This document shows positions 1 through 6,500 of a stretch of DNA of 19,970 bases, piece by piece. Where the stretch lies: positions 1 through 19,970 of the forward strand of contig JABJKO010000332.1 in assembly GCA_018660305.1 (NCBI GenBank), in the 5' to 3' direction. Positions within the stretch are counted from its first letter, which is position 1; every line of letters begins with the position of its first letter. The notes beneath the pieces are model-generated. The model did no database searches. It saw only the letters and a list, made by a program, of their open reading frames with translations, and was not told the origin of the DNA. Source of the DNA: Rhodospirillaceae bacterium. Its GTDB lineage: Bacteria; Pseudomonadota; Alphaproteobacteria; MPNO01; UBA2964. A program made the translations under genes and the position numbers.

Positions 1-213
1 ATGACGGATCAGGATGACCGGCTGGCGGCCGATATCGGTGGTGATGTAATCGCCGGCCTTGGGAATCTGGCTGTCATGGCCGACAAAGATCCAGGTCCGG
101 CCGAAGATGCGGTCCATTTCGAGCTCGAAGATATCGGGATCGGTGTAGACCCGGCGGTGAACCCGGCCGGGTTCAATCAGTTTACCGATCTCATCAGGGG
201 TACCATCAAACAT
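1..213 (-). CDS. Rieske aromatic ring-hydroxylating oxygenase, large subunit (N-terminal fragment)
   Basis: The minus strand is open from an ATG at 213 down to base 1, giving the first 71 residues of a protein cut by the window edge. The fragment reads like the start of ring-hydroxylating oxygenase alpha subunits: RVYTDPDIFELEMDRIFGRT, then WIFVGHDSQIP, then GDYITTDIG and QPVILIRH. In this family that segment leads straight into the Rieske CxH...CxxH cluster, which lies outside the window, so the [2Fe-2S] ligands and the mononuclear iron site cannot be checked. The family dihydroxylates or demethylates aromatic and quaternary-amine substrates in the cytoplasm with a reductase partner; the substrate cannot be told from this fragment. 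A weak GGAAA stretch lies just upstream of the ATG. An overlapping plus-strand frame has no recognisable motif and is a shadow. The family call is firm; the substrate is unknown. Confidence 0.85.
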   Translation of the reverse strand, partial: MFDGTPDEIGKLIEPGRVHRRVYTDPDIFELEMDRIFGRTWIFVGHDSQIPKAGDYITTDIGRQPVILIRH

Positions 214-310
214 TAGTTTTCCACAAGTTATCGATTACGAATTGGAAACCGGATTCTGCCTTCTCGGCAATATTAACGTCAAGGGTTCCCCTTGTCGCGG
301 ATCACTCCAT

Positions 311-348
311 AAAAAACGGCGGCCCCGCTATGATCACGGAACAGCCGC
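311..348 (-). terminator. possible weak terminator downstream of the first PEP-CTERM gene
   Basis: Read on the minus strand, GCGGC (348-344) can pair with GCCGC (323-319) across a 20-nt loop, and a run of six T follows within two bases. The stem is short and the loop long, so this is only a candidate. It sits downstream of the PEP-CTERM stop and of the nested palindromes at 365-447, which could themselves end transcription. Confidence 0.3.
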
Positions 349-364
349 TGTCCAAATCAAAATA

Positions 365-447
365 GTCATCCTCGCACTCGATGCGAGGATCTTTCGCCGG
401 TTGGAGCGCCGTTGGTGAAAGATCCTCGTGTCAAGCACGAGGATGAC
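365..447. repeat. nested palindromic (REP/BIME-like) intergenic repeat
   Basis: Two 31-nt arms (365-395 and 417-447) are near-perfect inverted copies of each other. Each arm also contains its own perfect hairpin: ATCCTCGCA/TGCGAGGAT (368-390, loop CTCGA) and ATCCTCGTG/CACGAGGAT (422-444, loop TCAAG). The unit can therefore fold either as two small hairpins or as one long stem around a 21-nt centre. Sequences of the type GTCATCCTCG...CGAGGAT are, to my knowledge, common as short intergenic palindromes in alphaproteobacteria. I see no second copy in this window. It lies between the stop of the PEP-CTERM gene and the Rieske gene on the same strand, where it could separate or stabilise transcripts. 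Confidence 0.8.
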
Positions 448-456
448 GTGGTGTTA

Positions 457-1086
457 TTAGAACTCCTTCTTACGCCGCCGGGCCAGACCGAGACCGACTA
501 GCCCGAGGCCGAAAAGGGCCAGCGTGCCGGGTTCGGGGACGTCCTTGAACTCGGTCGGCCCGTTCAACTGAATGACATAGGCGCCGGGCGGGGCGATGGC
601 GTCGGCACCTACTTCAACGATTCCAACGTTCTCATCGGCTCCCGTGTCAAAGACACCGACACCGAGAAAATAATGGCCGGCAGCCAGGCTTGCCTGGTCG
701 ATCAAGCTGCAAAGGGTGGTGCTAGTGAATTCATGGCAGATATTCCCATTGATCGCGCCGTCATCGTCGGCCTCTATCAGATTCTGCGCCATATCGAACA
801 GGAACAGTTCGGTGTCGAAATTGGCGCTGGTGGTCTCCGCCGTAAAATCGCCGCCGCCCCACTGAATCCAGTACAGATCGGCAAAATCACCGGCGTTGCC
901 GGAGGGGCCTTCCGACAGATTTCCCCTAATCTCATCGAAAATGCCATTGACCGACTGGGCCCCGGCGAAGGTGTTTCCGGCATCGGGAACTTCCAAATAG
1001 GGAACCGCCTGCGCCGTGGTGGCGAACAGGGCCAGACTTGCGGTCATGACGGCCCCGCATCCGGCCATTTTCAAGTAATTTTGCAT
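457..1086 (-). CDS. PEP-CTERM sorted extracellular protein
   Basis: This is a 209-residue secreted protein with a complete PEP-CTERM sorting tail. I use the ATG at 1086 because AAGGA sits 8 nt before it and a normal signal peptide follows (basic start, hydrophobic core, likely cleavage at AQA/VPY near residue 27). An in-frame ATG at 1110 would add eight residues ahead of the signal. The C-terminus has the three parts of the sorting signal: VPEPGTL at 183-189, a hydrophobic Gly/Leu helix, then ARRRKKEF. By family knowledge, exosortase (EpsH) cuts at the PEP motif and hands the protein to the exopolysaccharide-linked surface. The middle is acidic and aspartate-rich (for example EADDDGAING) with a Cys pair around CHEFTSTTLC; its function is unknown. 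No exosortase gene lies in the window. It appears monocistronic behind the sigma-54 promoter at 1181-1199. Its tail is almost identical to that of the second PEP-CTERM protein at 11243-12004, but the bodies differ. Confidence 0.93.
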   Translation of the reverse strand: MQNYLKMAGCGAVMTASLALFATTAQAVPYLEVPDAGNTFAGAQSVNGIFDEIRGNLSEGPSGNAGDFADLYWIQWGGGDFTAETTSANFDTELFLFDMAQNLIEADDDGAINGNICHEFTSTTLCSLIDQASLAAGHYFLGVGVFDTGADENVGIVEVGADAIAPPGAYVIQLNGPTEFKDVPEPGTLALFGLGLVGLGLARRRKKEF

Positions 1087-1180
1087 GATAATCATCCTTG
1101 GTTGCGACATCGAAACCGTGCGCCTTTGGCGCTATCTCGCCATGGCCGTTAGAGCCTCTCCCCACCAACGCATTTTCACA

Positions 1181-1199
1181 CATGCAAGATCCGTGCCAA
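1181..1199 (-). promoter_or_regulatory. sigma-54 (-24/-12) promoter of the first PEP-CTERM gene
   Basis: Reading 1199 to 1181 on the minus strand gives TTGGCACGGATCTTGCATG, which matches the sigma-54 consensus TGGCACG-N4-TTGCA. The GG (1197-1196) and GC (1185-1184) pairs are separated by exactly 10 nt. Transcription should start about 12 nt beyond the GC pair, leaving an untranslated leader of roughly 85 nt before the ATG at 1086. Sigma-54 promoters need an enhancer-binding activator; candidate activator sites are at 1263-1279 and 1314-1330. Confidence 0.88.
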
Positions 1200-1262
1200 C
1201 TTTTCAGTTTCGTTGGATTACAGTGACTTAGGGAGAGGGTTAAGCGGGACGTTTACCCTAAC

Positions 1263-1279
1263 TGTAAAATATTCCGACG
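1263..1279. promoter_or_regulatory. proximal activator-like site, PEP-CTERM gene 1
   Basis: TGTAAAATATTCCGACG matches three other sites in the window with the pattern TGTAAAAT-N3-CCGACA. Its near edge lies 66 nt from the -24 GG of the sigma-54 promoter, the same distance as at the second PEP-CTERM gene. By analogy with the conserved site described upstream of proteobacterial PEP-CTERM genes, the likely binder is a PrsR-type sigma-54 activator; this is inference, and prsR is not in the window. Confidence 0.7.
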
Positions 1280-1313
1280 GTTTTTGGCCGAATCTGCTGA
1301 ATCGGCCAAAAAC
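1280..1313. repeat. 12-bp perfect inverted repeat filling the gap between two activator-like sites
   Basis: GTTTTTGGCCGA (1280-1291) and TCGGCCAAAAAC (1302-1313) are exact reverse complements around a 10-nt centre. The repeat begins on the base after the proximal TGTAAAAT site and ends on the base before the distal one. It could be a separate operator or a structural spacer that juxtaposes the two sites. It has terminator-like stem ends with T/A runs, but no transcript is known to cross it. Confidence 0.7.
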
Positions 1314-1330
1314 TGTAAAATCTGCCGACA
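1314..1330. promoter_or_regulatory. distal activator-like site, PEP-CTERM gene 1
   Basis: TGTAAAATCTGCCGACA is the fullest version of the motif on this promoter and is partly palindromic at its ends (TGT...ACA). It is a direct repeat of the site at 1263-1279 with 51 nt between equivalent bases, about five helical turns, so both would face the same side of the DNA. Confidence 0.7.
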
Positions 1331-1484
1331 GTATTTTTGTGTAGTTGACTGAACAAATGCCACGACAATTGGCAACCTTCGCGGATAATCCTGGCACGAC
1401 CTGCCACCGAGCCATGGCCACCCTATGATTCGATTTCCCAAACCATTATTCTTTGTCCCCCAGACATATTCCCGGAGCTACTGA

Positions 1485-2705
1485 ATGGCGCGCCTCGCGA
1501 CATCCGCGTCGCAGGAGATAAAGGTGACTGGCCTGATCAGTTTCGGGCACTTCATGAGCCATTTCTATTTCATGGTTCTGCCGCCGCTTTACCTCACTCT
1601 GCAGACCGAGTTCGACGTGAGCTACACGGTCCTCGCCCTGCCCATGGCGCTCTATGCCCTCGCCGCCGGCGTGACCCAGACACCGGTCGGTTTCATGGTC
1701 GACAAGTTGGGCGCACGCAAACTCCTGATCCTGGGATCGGGCATCCAGGGGCTTTCCATCGCGGCAATCGGCTTTACCGAAACCTTCTGGCAATTGACCC
1801 TGCTCTACATGGTCACCGGTGTCGCCAACACGGTTTTCCATCCGGCCGATTACGCCATTCTCTCCGGATCCATCTCGAAGAAGCGCCTGGGACGGGCCTT
1901 TAGTATTCATCTGTTCAGCGGCAATCTGGCCTGGGCCATCGTGCCCGTTGTGATGGTCGGACTGTGGGACTGGCGGACCACCTTCATGGTGGTCGGTATG
2001 GTCGGTTTCGTCTTTTCTCTAATTGTCTGGGCCATGAGCGGCTCTCTGCGGGAAGAAGTGGCCGATCGGGCCGAGGCCGCCAGGGAATCGAACCATGACA
2101 GCCATAGTGTCCGGCAAGGGCTGGGCCTGTTCCTGTCCTTTCCCATCATGATGTGCATGCTGTTCTACGTCATGCTGACCGTTGGTTTCACGGGCATCCG
2201 GTCTTTTAGCGTGGTGGCCCTCAACCAGCTTTATGGCATGTCCGAAATTCTGGCGAATACCGTCCTGACCGGTTTCTTGGCTGGCAGCGCGGCGGGAGTG
2301 CTCATCGGCGGGCTGGTGGCCGACCGCTATGGTCCGCGTATCGCCACCGCCATAGGGACGTTGGTGAGCGCCGGAATCCTGCTCATCTGGGTCGGGTCCT
2401 ATGAGCTTCCCTATACCATCATTCTCACTGCCCTCACCCTGTCTGGAATCCTGCAAGGCCTGCTTCTGCCAAGCCGCGATCTTCTGATCCGGGCGGTCAC
2501 GCCACAGGGCTCAATGGGCAAGGTGCTGGGTTTCCTCACCACCGGCATGATGCTGGCCGCGGCGGCCGTACAGCCGGTGTTCGGCTGGATCATGGATACC
2601 CAGGATCCGCGCTGGGTCTTCTGGCTGAGCGCGATCTTCGTGGCCGGCGCCCTGTTCTGTTTCGCCGGGGCAAGCGGTGCGACCGGCGAGAAACAACCGG
2701 CATAA
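1485..2705 (+). CDS. MFS transporter (Fsr-like exporter group)
   Basis: This is a 406-residue integral membrane protein of the major facilitator superfamily, with about twelve hydrophobic segments in two halves split by a charged loop near residues 188-210 (REEVADRAEAARESNHD). The loop 2-3 motif A is seen as GFMVDKLGARK (69-79), and its second-half counterpart as GGLVADRYGPR (275-285). The segment GHFMSHFYFMVLPPL (21-35) in helix 1 resembles the fosmidomycin-resistance-like group, but the substrate cannot be read from sequence. GGAG lies 7 nt before the ATG at 1485. The gene is divergent from the first PEP-CTERM gene. A TTT transporter follows on the same strand after about 200 bp, so co-transcription is possible but unproven. 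I see no clear terminator behind it; the small GGCGTA/TACGCC hairpin at 2718-2731 lacks a T-run. Confidence 0.9.
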   Translation: MARLATSASQEIKVTGLISFGHFMSHFYFMVLPPLYLTLQTEFDVSYTVLALPMALYALAAGVTQTPVGFMVDKLGARKLLILGSGIQGLSIAAIGFTETFWQLTLLYMVTGVANTVFHPADYAILSGSISKKRLGRAFSIHLFSGNLAWAIVPVVMVGLWDWRTTFMVVGMVGFVFSLIVWAMSGSLREEVADRAEAARESNHDSHSVRQGLGLFLSFPIMMCMLFYVMLTVGFTGIRSFSVVALNQLYGMSEILANTVLTGFLAGSAAGVLIGGLVADRYGPRIATAIGTLVSAGILLIWVGSYELPYTIILTALTLSGILQGLLLPSRDLLIRAVTPQGSMGKVLGFLTTGMMLAAAAVQPVFGWIMDTQDPRWVFWLSAIFVAGALFCFAGASGATGEKQPA

Positions 2706-2902
2706 ATAGCGGCGCCTGGCGTAAATACGCCGCGCGAGTCGCGGTTGGCGCTTGAAATCCCGCAAGCTCTTTGTAATGCTCCGCACATTCACCGCGGGAA
2801 AAGAACGGTGAGCCATAAGAACCGGTTATTGGAGGCACCTGCTTGCAGTCTAATTTTCCAGAAACCGGCCAAACACATATGAATTTAGGAGGTCACTCGA
2901 CC

Positions 2903-4186
2903 ATGAATCCCGTTAAAAAAATTGCCCTGATTGCCGGCGCCGGCATGATGACCGCTTTAATGGCGGCGCCCCCGGTTTCTGCTGATGCCATTTCTGATTT
3001 CTATAAACGCAAACGCATTACAATTTATGTCGGTTACAGCCCCGGCGGAGGATATGACCGCTATTCCCGAACGCTGGCCCGCTATTTCGGCAAGAACATG
3101 CCTGGAAAACCACGGATGGTCGTCAAGAACCGTCCCGGAGCGGGCGGTATGATCCTCGCCAACGAGGTTTATAACAGCCTGCCTCAGGATGGTTCCGTCA
3201 TCGGCGCCATCGGTCGTGGTCTGCCGACCGAACCCCTGCTCGGAAACAAGGAAGCCAAATTCGACGGACGCAAGTTCAACTGGCTCGGCTCCATGAATAA
3301 CGAAGTCAGCCTGTGCGTCGCCTGGCACAGTATCCCGGTCAATTTCTGGCAGGATATGAAGACCCGTGGTCTGGTGGTCGGCGGCACCGGTGCGGGCGCC
3401 GATACCGATACTTTCCCGCTGGTGATCAACAATATTCTGGGCACCAAGATGAAGCTGGTGACCGGCTATCCCGGCGGCAACGATATCAACTTCGCCATTG
3501 AACGGGGCGAGTTGGAAGGAAGATGCGGCTGGTCATGGTCCTCGATCAAGACCACGCGGGCGAAGTGGTTGAAGGACGACAAGATCAAGCTGCTCCTTCA
3601 GATGTCGACGGCCAAACATCCCGAACTGCCGGATGTACCGTTCGTGATGGATTTCGCACCGACCAACAAGGATGTGCAGGTCCTCAAGATGATCTATGCC
3701 CGCCAGCTTTGGGGGCGTCCCTACATGGTTGGTCCCGGTGTCCCGAAGGCGCGGGTCGCCGCCTTGAAGGCCGCCTTTGTCAAAACCATGAAGGACCCCA
3801 ATTTCATCAAGGATGCGAAGAAGCAGAAACTTGAGAATGCCTGGATCGACGGCGCACGGGTTCAGAAGGGAATTACCGAACTCTATAATTATCCGAAGGA
3901 AGTGATCGCGGCGGCGGCAAAGGCCACCAGTGACCGGTCGCGCATTCAGATTTCCAAGGCAGTCATTCCCATCGAGAAGGCCGCGGGTAAGATCACCAAG
4001 CTCCGACGGGGCGGTCGCCGCGTCTCCTGGGCGGGTGATGGCAAGAAAGGCAAGTTGCGGGTCAGCGGTCGTAGAACAAAGATCGTTGTGGCCGGCAAGA
4101 AGGCCAAGCGCAAAGCCCTCAAGGTGGGCATGAATTGCAAATTCACCTATCAGGGCTCTTCTGCCAAGAAAATCGATTGTCAGTAA
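2903..4186 (+). CDS. tctC: Tripartite tricarboxylate transporter substrate-binding protein (TctC/Bug) with basic C-terminal module
   Basis: This 427-residue periplasmic protein should capture an organic acid and deliver it to the TctA-TctB membrane unit encoded next. I start at the ATG at 2903: AGGAGG lies 10 nt upstream and a signal peptide follows, likely cut after VSA at residue 27. Upstream in-frame codons (TTG 2843, ATG 2879) would precede the signal and overlap the ribosome site. Family features are YSPGGGYDRYSRTLARY (44-60, ligand loop), VVKNRPGAGG (73-82), GGTGAGADTDT (160-170) and TGYPGGNDI. Bug proteins usually end near residue 330-350. This one goes on through a very basic tail with VSGRRTKI (387-394), GKKAKRKA (398-405), GMNC (C412) and IDC (C426). 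The same module recurs in the remnant at 13770-14207. The two cysteines could pair in the periplasm. Ligand unknown; the C4-C6 carboxylates or aromatic acids usual for this family are possible. Confidence 0.92.
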   Translation: MNPVKKIALIAGAGMMTALMAAPPVSADAISDFYKRKRITIYVGYSPGGGYDRYSRTLARYFGKNMPGKPRMVVKNRPGAGGMILANEVYNSLPQDGSVIGAIGRGLPTEPLLGNKEAKFDGRKFNWLGSMNNEVSLCVAWHSIPVNFWQDMKTRGLVVGGTGAGADTDTFPLVINNILGTKMKLVTGYPGGNDINFAIERGELEGRCGWSWSSIKTTRAKWLKDDKIKLLLQMSTAKHPELPDVPFVMDFAPTNKDVQVLKMIYARQLWGRPYMVGPGVPKARVAALKAAFVKTMKDPNFIKDAKKQKLENAWIDGARVQKGITELYNYPKEVIAAAAKATSDRSRIQISKAVIPIEKAAGKITKLRRGGRRVSWAGDGKKGKLRVSGRRTKIVVAGKKAKRKALKVGMNCKFTYQGSSAKKIDCQ

Positions 4187-4199
4187 GTGAGTTCGAACG

Positions 4200-4239
4200 G
4201 GAGGGCGCCAGGCACAACAGGCTGGGCGCCCTCCTTTTT
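4200..4239 (+). terminator. intrinsic terminator between tctC and the tctAB fusion
   Basis: GGAGGGCGCC (4200-4209) and GGCGCCCTCC (4225-4234) form a perfect 10-bp GC-rich stem with a 15-nt loop, followed by TTTTT and further T-rich sequence. It starts 13 nt after the tctC stop. A terminator inside a transporter operon normally lowers, rather than abolishes, downstream expression, which fits the usual need for more binding protein than membrane subunit. Confidence 0.88.
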
Positions 4240-4316
4240 GATTTTTAATTTTTGACTTTATCAATACGCGTTGGTTTTACGCGCATCGGCCCGCATAACG
4301 GACCGGAGGGTTCATC

Positions 4317-6464
4317 ATGGTAATGGAAATGGTACAGGTGGCATGGGAAGCCATGCTCATCATGGTGGATCCCGTGCGGATGAGTTTTCTCGTCGGCGGC
4401 GTCCTCATCGGACTTGCCCTCGGTGTCATTCCCGGTCTCGGCGGCATCGTCGGGATGGCCTTGCTCCTGCCCTTTACGTTCGATCTGGACGCCTATACCG
4501 CCTTCGCCTTTTTGCTCGGCATGGGATCGGTGACAACGACATCCGATACCATTCCGGCAGTCCTGTTCGGCGTGCCGGGCACCACGGGCTCCGCGGCAAC
4601 CATTCTCGATGGCCATCCCCTCGCGCGTCAGGGTCAGGCGGGCCGGGCATTTGGCGCGGCCTATACCGCCTCCATGCTCGGCGGCGTGTTTGGCGCGATG
4701 CTGTTGGCCGTCTCCATCCCTATTTTGCGACCCGTCATGCTCAAGGTGGGGGCCCCGGAACTTCTGTCCTTCACGATCTTCGGCCTCTGCATGGTCGCGG
4801 TACTATCCGGCGGTTCACCCTTGCGCGGGCTCGTCGCCGCCGGACTGGGCCTGATGATCGACATGATCGGATCCGATCCCCAAACCGGCACCCTTCGCTG
4901 GACCATGGGAGAGCTCTATCTGTGGGACGGGTTGCCTCTGGTTCCCGTGACACTCGGCATCTTCGCCCTGCCCGAGCTGGCCGACATGGCCATTGCGCGG
5001 CGCAGCATTGCCGTCAGCGGAGAAAAACTGGATTCCCGAAGCGGCCAATGGGAGGGGGTCAAGGATACCTTCCGCAATTGGTGGCTGGTCATACGCTGTG
5101 CCTGGCTTGGCGCGTCGCTGGGCGCGGTGCCCGGTCTTGGCGCGGCGGTCATTGACTGGATCGCCTATGGCCATGCCGCCCGGACCGAAAAAGGCGCGGA
5201 AGAAACCTTCGGCAAGGGCGATATTCGGGGTGTTCTGGCCTCGGAGGGCTCCAACAACGCCAAGGAAGGCGGCGCCCTGGTGCCGACCATTGCCTTTGGC
5301 GTACCGGGCAGCGCCTCCATGGCCATTCTCCTTGGGGCGTTTCTGATCCACGGGCTGGTGCCTGGTCCGGAAATGCTGCGCGAGAAGCTGGATATCACTT
5401 ACGCTATCGTGTGGAGCGTAGCGTTTGCCAATATCTTTGGCGCCGGCATCTGTTTCCTGTTCAGCGACCAGCTCGCCAAGATCGCGCTGGTGCGTTTCTC
5501 CATCATCATGCCCATGATCCTGACGGTGATCATGATCGGCGCCTTCCAGGCCCGCCGCGATTGGGGTGATCTGATCGCGGTGATCGCCTTCGGCATCCTC
5601 GGCTGGGTCATGAAGCGTCTCAAATGGCCGCGGCCGCCCATCATCCTGGGCGTGGTGCTGGGTCATCTGGTGGAGCGCTACATCAATATTTCCTATGAGC
5701 GCTATGGGGATTGGTGGATCTTCGAATCCGGCCGTCTGTTCGGCCGCGACGACTATGGAGATTTCATCGAGCACGTCTATTTCGACATCGACTGGGCCGC
5801 CATCAACTACATCGTCATCATCATGTTCGCCCTGTCGGCCTGGGGTCTCCTGAGACCGTTCACCAAGCAGGTCCGCGAGTCGGGCGGCGTCGGCGGCATG
5901 ATGGGTGGGTTCGGCACCACGCCGCGGTTTGATCTCAACACCCTCTTATATGCGTTCTTTATCACCCTGCTCGCGGTCATGCTGGCGGATTCCGTGGACT
6001 GGAAGCCAGCCGCCAAGCGCGTGCCCATCTTTGTTGGCTATGTCACCATCGGGATTGCCGTCATCAGCTTCCTGACACACACCTTCCATAGGCCGGTCGC
6101 CGGTGGTGGCCCGGGAGGCGCCGAAGCGGAAACACGGCAGGCGCTTCACCTGGATATCGAGGTGGATGACGATAATGTGGAGACGGCGGTCATGCGTCGC
6201 CGCGCTCTCACCTTCCTCGGCTGGCTGGTGGGATTCATTTTGCTGACATCCGTCATCGGCATGCTGCCGGCCATCTTCATCTTCGCCATCTCCTATATGA
6301 AAACCGAAGCCGATGAGCCTACAGGACTGGCGGTGAGCTGCGCCACGGGTCTCGTTGTCTTCTGCTATATTGTCTTTGATTACCTTCTCACCCTGCCCTG
6401 GCCACGGCCGCTGATCGGCATCTGGTTCCCGGTTTTGGGTGATTACATCCCGTCGTTGAACTAG
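4317..6464 (+). CDS. tctA: TctA-TctB fusion, membrane subunits of a tripartite tricarboxylate transporter
   Basis: This 715-residue inner-membrane protein joins the large (TctA) and small (TctB) TTT subunits in one chain. TctA motifs are clear: GVIPGLGGIVG (36-46), FGVPGTTGSAATILDGHPLA (84-103), a repeat VPGLGA (271-276), and EGSNNAKEGGALVPT (310-324) followed by FGVPGSASMAILLGA and HGLVPGPEML. TctA alone is about 500 residues. From about 540 to 695 there is a second block of four or so hydrophobic helices with a charged loop (VDDDNVETAVMRRR), the size and pattern of TctB. The ATG at 4317 has GGAGGG with 7 nt spacing. It lies 130 bp after tctC, behind a terminator. The system moves a carboxylate inwards using the ion gradient. 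It is convergent with the histidine kinase at 6501-8555, with only 36 bp between stops and no obvious terminator there. Confidence 0.93.
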   Translation: MVMEMVQVAWEAMLIMVDPVRMSFLVGGVLIGLALGVIPGLGGIVGMALLLPFTFDLDAYTAFAFLLGMGSVTTTSDTIPAVLFGVPGTTGSAATILDGHPLARQGQAGRAFGAAYTASMLGGVFGAMLLAVSIPILRPVMLKVGAPELLSFTIFGLCMVAVLSGGSPLRGLVAAGLGLMIDMIGSDPQTGTLRWTMGELYLWDGLPLVPVTLGIFALPELADMAIARRSIAVSGEKLDSRSGQWEGVKDTFRNWWLVIRCAWLGASLGAVPGLGAAVIDWIAYGHAARTEKGAEETFGKGDIRGVLASEGSNNAKEGGALVPTIAFGVPGSASMAILLGAFLIHGLVPGPEMLREKLDITYAIVWSVAFANIFGAGICFLFSDQLAKIALVRFSIIMPMILTVIMIGAFQARRDWGDLIAVIAFGILGWVMKRLKWPRPPIILGVVLGHLVERYINISYERYGDWWIFESGRLFGRDDYGDFIEHVYFDIDWAAINYIVIIMFALSAWGLLRPFTKQVRESGGVGGMMGGFGTTPRFDLNTLLYAFFITLLAVMLADSVDWKPAAKRVPIFVGYVTIGIAVISFLTHTFHRPVAGGGPGGAEAETRQALHLDIEVDDDNVETAVMRRRALTFLGWLVGFILLTSVIGMLPAIFIFAISYMKTEADEPTGLAVSCATGLVVFCYIVFDYLLTLPWPRPLIGIWFPVLGDYIPSLN

Positions 6465-6500
6465 TCCTTCACGAGAAGAACAAAGCGGGGCCCGAGATGA

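Noticed and set aside
1..216. 71-codon plus-strand frame at the window start
   Set aside because: The opposite strand encodes a clear Rieske oxygenase N-terminus over the same bases; the plus frame has no motif.
1380..1410. TGGCACGACCTGCC as a further sigma-54 promoter
   Set aside because: It has the -24 box, but no GC pair 10 nt further on, so the spacing rule fails.
3533..4264. 243-codon minus-strand frame opposite tctC
   Set aside because: It is antisense to a well-supported gene, runs through its terminator, and has no family features.
4815..5774. 319-codon minus-strand frame opposite the TctA-TctB fusion
   Set aside because: His/Gln/Gly-rich composition typical of an antisense shadow in GC-rich DNA; no ribosome site or motif.
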